A DNA stretch of 64,000 nucleotides from Lunularia cruciata (taxonomy: Eukaryota > Streptophyta > Marchantiopsida > Lunulariales > Lunulariaceae): contig OX419762.1 in the NCBI GenBank assembly GCA_948567375.1, positions 49,457,034 to 49,521,033 of the forward strand, read 5' to 3'. Positions 57,124-64,000 of this stretch are shown here, piece by piece. Position numbers and translations under genes: made by a program. Position 1 is the stretch's first letter. Each line of letters begins with the position of its first letter. Below the pieces are notes generated by a model, which did not search any database, was not told where the DNA came from, and saw only the letters and a program-made list of their open reading frames with translations.

Positions 57124-60010
57124 GTGCTAGGACTACAAAAAATACCTAACTATGAAATAATGCGTAGTCATTCTAGACAAAATATTCTTACTCTTTTGCC
57201 TCAAAAGTTCATACACAATGTGCCTTCTCCCTTAAATAGTTGGATGAGTGGTACAAGCTCTTGTCTGAAATTTCCAACTTCTTATACAAAGCTATTATGT
57301 GCCTCTTGGAACTTGGAGTTAGTATGGCTCTACATCTTATCAAACTATACCTTGAGTTCGTCATTTTTGTAGTCCTTCCTCCCAAAGCATCAATCTGCAT
57401 TTAAAATCCTTTGCCTTTATGCACTAGGGTTTTCAATAGAAATTTCTTCCAATTGGTTCATAAGTTCCATTGTTGTGCACCCAACCATTGCTAGTAGCCA
57501 CATTTGTTTGTTCTTTAGCTTTGTTTGGTCCTCTTGAAGTTCTTTTGCCAACTCATGTCATATCTTTGTTCTTTGCTTGTCCTCCTTTTCTCTCTAGAAT
57601 TTGAGGCTTGTGTTGAGGTGTTGGATACAAATGTTGGTTAACTACTTCAAATTCTTGTATTGTTTATCCACCATTGCTGCCTTTGTGCAAGCTTTATCTA
57701 GCTCAACTCGTACTGTCAATAATTTGTCATATTGTGATTGTAATTTATCTTTGTGTTGGTTTGTTGTTGAAGACCTTGGCATCAAGTTCATTGAACTCTG
57801 ATTCAGCCATCAAGAACTACCTTGTTTTGCTCTTGTCATAAGAGTTCATCATTTTGGAATTTCTCCAGTATTCTATCCTTCTTCTTTGAAGCATTTAATT
57901 CCTCCTCAACACACTTTTGAGCTTTGCTCAATTCATTGCAAAAGAATGCCTTGTCCTTGGCAATTGTTTGGGCAAATGTTGTAGGTTTCATACAAGCATT
58001 GCCAAGTCAGATATAGTAGAGTCAAGTTCCTGGTAAAACAACATAAACTCTAAGACCTCCATCGTTGGCATCACCATATTGACAATGTATACCACCATCA
58101 ATCTCAGGAATGAGTTGTTGTCATATTTAAGACAATGCCATATGTCCTCTGTTGTGTTTGTAGTCATCATCTATTCAACATTTTTTGGCAGTTAGCCATA
58201 GGCTGATCCTTAGGATCCTTGCATCTCCTCATGGGTTGTGGCCGTATTGTTAGTTGCACTTGCATCTTCTCTCTTCTTCTATAGTCTCCCTCTAGTAGAA
58301 TCTTCTTCTTTCACTTTCCACAATTCATCTTTGGTGGGTGGTTGCAATGATCATTCTTGCTCAATGGGACTTCATTCACACAACTTGGCCTTATTGTCAT
58401 TAGCTGACAAGATTAGCAATGTTGAATGCTTCCTTTGACCATTTTTTTCAATTCAAAGAGAGGAGATTCACCATAGGTTTTGTTTGGGTTTCTTGATGAT
58501 TTCTTCAAGTTATAATAAGGAATTTCTCTTCCTCTTCCATTGTCATCCTTCTCTTTTTTGAAGATACTCTTATATTCGTGTTGTTTGTTGTTTGGAACGA
58601 CTAGGCTTTGTTGTTCCAATCTCCTAAGTTTACCTCATCATACATCCCAAGCAACAAAATATAAGTGGAGTTATCACTATCCAACCTTGAATTATGTTCC
58701 AAAGCAGCCTTTTCCCTATCATATACAATTTGTGCTCCAAAATGGCATACTTTGTCCATTATATCATCATTTTCTCCTTTTCTTCCTCTTCCCTTTGAGT
58801 ATACCTCTATTGCTTGGGATTTTTTTTGCTTCTTTGAGATTGAACCTTGGGTCTTATACCTAGTACCATCTTACAAGTAGCTATTGTATTTGTATATTCA
58901 ATTGGTACAAACTTCTTCAAATGAGCAAACTCCTTGCCTGCCTCATGATATTTTGTTATCTTTATTGGAAGGTTTAGGTGCCTAGTAAAATACATTGGAT
59001 GGTGGAAGTGGCTGAGGTATTTCTCCTTCTCTGCTTCCATCAAGAGGTTCATTCTTATGTAAAAATTCAAAATAAAGGAGGCTACAATCATGGTAGTGCT
59101 TTTGGTCATGTCTACCAATATCTCACTAACTTGTTCTCATAACATATATGCCTAGCTTATGGGACTTTCTTTTTGTGTGAAGCTAGAAGAAGATCACTTG
59201 GTTCATGTTTACATATGCTATTTTTTTGGACCTAAATAATTTCATGATTGCCTTTGTGACAACTTGTCATAAAGGGCAAGCATTTGGATCTTGTAGTACC
59301 ATTAGCTAGGCAAATTATCTACAAGTGAAAGTTGGCTTGGTAATATCTTTAGAGATATTATATATGATGGTCTAAGTAGATCAAATATATTAGTTCCCAA
59401 AAGAGCACTTCCACTAATAGGGTAGAAGCCAAAACACACTAAAAACTTCAGATCAATTTTGGAGGCCTGAACAAAAGAATTAGGCCTCAAAAAATGGATT
59501 CCTAACACCTCCCACACCCCCCTCTCTCTCCCTCTTCTTTTCCAATGAAAAATCATGTCCTTCCTCCTTCTTTGCCTTATGGAGATCTTTCCAATAGTAC
59601 CTCATCCATGCTATTCTAAGTTTCCTATAGAAAGATTCTCCAAAGATTCCTTTCGGTCAAACTTGTTTGACCAACCAAATAGGACAAGGATCAACATGTC
59701 ACCAATCCATACAACTAATCCAAGGGTGTAGCTTGTTGACATGTCACCAATCCATATATCTAATCTAAGGGTGTAGTTCTCTTTTGAGGGGATTCTCTTT
59801 GCTATATAATAAAGGCAAGGTGCTCCTTTGGAGCATCAGAGTTTTCTAAGAGTTCCAATCCAATCTTGTGTGCTTATGGAGTTCTAGTCTTGTGTGCTTC
59901 TCATGTTTTTGTATCTATTGACAAAAGTGAATCCTTTCAGGAGTGGGGATGGATTCTTGCATGACAAAAAAGTGAGAAGTTAAAAAGTGAAAAGTGAAAA
60001 GATCTTTCTT
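57124..60010 (-). mobile_element. Unidentified repeat family X, left (inverted) copy, decayed
   Basis: Minus-strand fragments include TKSTTMIVASFILNFYIRMN followed by a Glu/Lys-rich segment and ITKYHEAGKEFAHLKKFVPI (about 59118-58810), then coiled-coil-like text (KAFFCNELSKAQKCVEEELN, about 57900). The first block matches the right copy at 62880-63110 on the opposite strand. The region near 59960-60000 (aaaaagtgaaaagtgaaaag) also matches the reverse complement of 61700-61730. No RT, transposase or helicase motif was recognised, so the class is unknown. Open frames are broken throughout. Confidence 0.55.
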
Positions 60011-61570
60011 GCAAGGTGAGAACATCCTTTATAGTTTTGTCACATCGGTTTGTCCTTTTGCCATCATGAAAATTGATGATAGGTTGTAGTTGAGTCCCAT
60101 CTAATGTGTCATGCTCAAATATCCAGTCTTTGGCAGCATGTTCATGCAAGATGTATGAATTTCTATGGCGCGGAGTTTGGTGGCACTTTGTCTAATGGAA
60201 CTTTGTATCCATTGAACTTTGTAACAAGAGTAGTTTATAATGATAAAACTTCATAAGAATACAACATTTGTCATCTTTGTATTCTCCAATGATTTTTCAT
60301 ATCCGATAGTTTGTAATGCCAATTTTAATCATGATACAAACTCACAATCTATTTCGTTAGGATATACAAACACAAGGATTCCTACCTTTGTTGAGCATTT
60401 TGACAAACATGATTGGAAGTTTCTTGTCAATTGTTATGCCATCTTGATATTATGAGTTTGTACCAAGACTAATTGTATGATATTTGTATTGGTATGCTAA
60501 TTATCCTTTACTTGAAATTACCATATAAAACTAACTAAAAATAAAAAATTTCTCTACTTAGGTACCTCAAAGGTGGGTCACCCCAAAAGACAAATCCTTT
60601 TGAGAGACAATAGTCAGTATAAATGGTCATGAATAGTGATAAATAACATTAGAGATTGTCATCCATTAGTTGAAAAGAGGCATTCTTCCTTTTGTCTAGT
60701 GATTGTTTTACTCAAAAATTATAGTCTTTTATCATGTATATTGCAACCTATAGGCCAAATTATTCATCCATTTTCAGCTAGCTTTGATTCTCTTTTATTC
60801 AATCCATCTATAAAATTCATAGTCACCTTCAACACTTTGCTCAAGTAAGCAAATTTATGCCTCTTCTTTTAAAGTTATAGTTTATGAATTATAACTTGAG
60901 ATGGATTAAGGCATTTTAACTTGAATTTATTAATAAGTAAATTTATTCATCTTCTTTTACAAATTAAATTTTTTGAATCATAGATTTTGATCAATTAAGG
61001 CATTTTAATTTGCGTTACTATATTTATTTTAGTAGAGCAAATAATTCAAAACTTCCTCTATAACAATAAGGCTTGTTTAGATTTTTCTTCCTTGTACTTG
61101 TTATTTGTCCAGTTCTTCATTGCTTACTTTTGAATATGGTATTTTTTCACAATCCACTTTGTTATGACTCTTAGTTTTTCATTGCTTTTTGTTGTTTTTT
61201 TAAATGTAAATAGTCCAAACCAGACCTTTGGAGGTGTCGTTTGCATGAAGTGTGAATTCATATGAGGTCATGTTCCTATAACATGACATTAGGTGCCTAA
61301 ACAAAATAGACTTCCCATGGCCACCTGAAAAAATGGTACTAGACTCATTTCATGGCCAAACCCATTTTGTTCCCATTCCATTAGGCTTTACAACAAGTAT
61401 TCCTCAAAAAAATGAGCCACCACACTACAAGGAAACCTCAACTTCACAAGTTTCTAAGGAACAATGGAACCGTGATTACTTTCCAAAAAATACAAAATGC
61501 CACTAATTTCTACTACCATTTCAAGAACACACAAAAAGACACTCATGCTGCCAAATAACCATTGGCGACT
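60011..61570. other. AT-rich DNA between the two family X copies
   Basis: No gene seen. The sequence is rich in short A/T tracts with only short open frames. Confidence 0.4.
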
Positions 61571-62245
61571 ATTTTGTGCCCAATCTCACATGTGCAATAA
61601 GTGATTGCAATCATTCACCAACTGCATTCATGGAAGAAGGATTACCCCCCTCCTTGGAATGGAACTATAAAAAGGCCAACTACAATGTGCAAGGCAAATC
61701 TTTTTGCACTTTTCACTTTTCACTTTTTACCTTTCTTTCTCATTTCTTGCATAAAACTCTCCATCTCTTGTGACATTATGCAGGCAATTTCCACAGCAAA
61801 ATGCCAAATTTTTTTGACATTGTTGAGGACTTGGGATGTGGAATTGCAAAATGATGTAGGAATTGCATTGTTGCATGAAATCTAATATTCAATCATGATA
61901 GGATGAATTCCCAAGGGAGTAATCAAAGTGAAAAGAGGTGAGGTAGTAGAAATCTTGAGTAAACCTCTTGAGATTTCTGAGTGTGGATTATACTATCAAA
62001 CCAACTTCATCAAGAAAAGAAAGATGGATATCTTATTGTGGGATTTGGGTCTCACAAGTAGGTCCATGTTGTAGGAAATTTGTGACAATACAAAGAATTT
62101 GAGTAGGAAGTCATTACAAGGATGTCCCACAATATGAACGGAGGACCACTGACAATGGGTATTGGGCATGGATTGTGTAACAATATGGAGTTTAGCAACA
62201 TAGTTAGTAAGGCTAACAAAGTAGAGAATAAGCAAAATTAGCCCA

Positions 62246-62437
62246 GAATATTCTAAAAGTATCTAAGAAGCTTCTTGGTACTAGCATAACTTGCACTCCA
62301 AGTAGGTAGCTTCTAGAAGCGTCCTACGCTTGCATGCCAAGTAGGCGGCTTCTAGAAGGAAGCTTCTTGAGTAGCTTCTTGCTTTGCTTGGCTTGCACTC
62401 TAAGAAAGAGGCTCAAGGAAGCTTCTTGAGAAGCTTC
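62246..62437 (+). promoter_or_regulatory. Cluster of seven heat-shock-element palindromes
   Basis: Perfect GAAnnTTC or TTCnnGAA units at 62246, 62267, 62311, 62350, 62359, 62418 and 62430. Six of the seven are GAAGCTTC or TTCTAGAA. Several are joined to further half-sites (cttgag). Such inverted nGAAn arrays bind heat-shock factors. Confidence 0.7.
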
Positions 62438-62458
62438 TCAAGAGCCTTGTATGCTACC

Positions 62459-62466
62459 TATAAATA
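62459..62466 (+). promoter_or_regulatory. TATA box downstream of the HSE cluster
   Basis: TATAAATA begins 22 bp after the last HSE palindrome. The predicted start of transcription would be near 62490, about 440 bp before the first open frame of repeat family X. Confidence 0.65.
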
Positions 62467-64000
62467 CCAAAGCCAAAGCTCATGCTAGGCATTCAAAATT
62501 TTCCCACATTCAAGTGTCCCAATGTGAGCTTCCATTCTCCTATTTCTCTTCTCGGTATTGGTCTTTTACAAATTTCTCCCCATTCTAGGAAGTTCATATC
62601 AATACCCCACACAAAAGACCCAAAAAATGACTAAATTAGAGAATCAATGACTTGTTTGTCATGGAGAAATCCATGAATGGGTATAAGATTGCAGATATGA
62701 AGGACCTGGCTTGATGCATTATCACCAAAATGATAAGGCAATTGTTTGTTCAAAACAAACAAACTACATCAATCAGAACTAGGCCATCTTCTTCCAGCTC
62801 ATACACAAGTAGAAGCCAATTAGTTGGGCTATGATGTTTTGTGAGCAAGTCATCAAGCTGCTGGAAGTCATGACGTAAGATTTTTCCACTATTATGATCC
62901 ACTTTATTGTTCATTTCTAAATCAATATGAACTTATTAACAAACAATGAGAAGGAAAAGTTTTTGTTCCGCGTGCATCATCTAGCTTACTTTAGTGAGGA
63001 CCTTGACTTACCAAAGGAGATCACCAAGTACTACAAAGTGGATGAAGAATATGCCCAAACTGGGAAATTTGTGCAAGTAGTGGCAACATACAACTCCATT
63101 ATGATTTGACAAAAGACTTTGATGGCCCAAGCAAAGGTTCAAGCTTCCAAGAAACAAAAGCAACCCCAAGAGCTAGAACCTTTGTAAAAGATAATGGGAG
63201 TAAACTTGTGTCACTCAAGTCAACTCAAGAGGGATATATGTTGTCACAAAAAGGGTTGGCTGACAAGTGAGTTATGGGTGTTGCTCAAAGTACAAAATTG
63301 GGGAGTAAGGGATCCTTCATGCAAATTTTGTCCCTTGTAATGGACAAAGGAGAAGAAGGTCCAAAGAATGAAGCACAACTATTGCTCCCACTTAACAAAA
63401 AAAATGAATTACTTCCAACAAGGAAGTTGAAGATGCCAACTTTGGAATCTATCCCAAAAAAATACCATGTTGTTCACTTTGGTTCCTAATGAGGGAGAAG
63501 TGTCTTGTTACAAAACAAAACATATACAAACAAAACAAACTTGCCTAGTTGTAGATTTCATCAAGTGCACAAATGACAATGAGGCAAGGACATCATGCCA
63601 AGGTCCCAAAAACCCCATGAAAAAAAAATTGTTGTACCCAAGACATGAAGGACAAAAAAATAGAGATGATGTTATTGCCAATGCTCCACTTCCAAACAGC
63701 AATAATGAAGTTGGCAAGGACAAGGAAATGGCACTGGCTTGCAAAACAAAGGAAGTGCTCATCTCAAACCATGACAAGAATCTTGCACATAAAACAAAGA
63801 AGCCTTATAAGGACAATTAGGCAAGGATGGCAATTCTTTGCCTTTTCTTATGGCATCATGAACCATCCACATGGTGATGCCAGCAATGGAAGTTTTGAAA
63901 GAGCTTCTACCAACATACTAGAAGTTGGATCCAAACCTAAAGGAACCAACGGCCCTCATCCACCACTTGCATCACTTGTTCCAAACTTGGACAAACAAAA

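Larger units (their letters stand above)
61570..64000 (+). mobile_element. Unidentified repeat family X, right copy (runs off the window)
   Basis: It includes the ttttcacttttcacttttta tract (61707-61727), an HSE cluster and TATA box (62246-62466), and an open frame start MNLLTNNEKEKFLFRVHHLA (62927) homologous to the left copy's MNLL...EKEKYLSHFHH block. Lys-rich, low-complexity coding-like text continues to the window end, with stops at about 63107 and 63184 and several frames. It is an inverted relative of 57124-60010. Confidence 0.55.

Overview
The window is nuclear DNA of a land plant, most likely a bryophyte or another non-seed plant; the species cannot be fixed from sequence alone. The reasons: spliceosomal GT-AG introns of about 130 to 1,140 bp (one of 7.9 kb), plant Ty1/copia retrotransposons, a plant-type PDAT acyltransferase, a pectin-active rhamnogalacturonan lyase, a hevamine-type chitinase, and an intron-containing MurB with an apparent transit peptide. 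MurB of the plastid peptidoglycan pathway is kept in mosses, lycophytes and some other non-seed plants and is not general in flowering plants.

Layout. (1) 3.3-16.6 kb: a complete 15-exon family 4 rhamnogalacturonan lyase on the + strand, 661 codons, ending in KDEL. Its fifth intron holds a nest of retrotransposons: an old minus-strand copia element, a second copia inserted in that element's LTR with a CTCTG target duplication and with its RT/RNase H half inverted, and a separate dispersed repeat. (2) 17.3-20.7 kb: a decayed non-LTR retrotransposon with a restriction-like-endonuclease C-terminus, preceded by a 160-bp tandem duplication. (3) 24.5-29.4 kb: a complete six-exon PDAT gene on the + strand. 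(4) 30.6-32.1 kb: repeat debris. (5) 33.0-41.0 kb: a divergent pair of large GTPase genes, both without coding introns. The minus-strand protein (1,184 aa) has an N-terminal region resembling the MACPF-like module of stonustoxin-type proteins, then a helical and a thioredoxin-like region, a GTPase, and coiled-coil/Cys-rich segments. The plus-strand protein (605 aa) has the GTPase and C-terminal part only. This pair is the best candidate for an undescribed system. (6) 42.0-43.0 kb: a secreted class III (GH18) chitinase, minus strand. (7) 46-47.5 kb: a class III peroxidase pseudogene. (8) 48.9-50.1 kb: a small fasciclin-domain gene. (9) 52.6-54.7 kb: a four-exon plastid MurB gene, minus strand, whose last intron is 132 bp and stop-free in frame. 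(10) 55-64 kb: AT-rich, repeat-dominated DNA with local duplications and two inverted copies of an unidentified repeat. The right copy carries a cluster of heat-shock-element palindromes just upstream of a TATA box.

Roles. Chitinase, the peroxidase remnant, the fasciclin protein and RG lyase are cell-wall or extracellular functions; PDAT makes triacylglycerol at the ER; MurB belongs to plastid wall synthesis. They do not form one pathway. The divergent GTPase pair shares a 2.6-kb promoter region and could act together; this is inference from domain sharing and arrangement.
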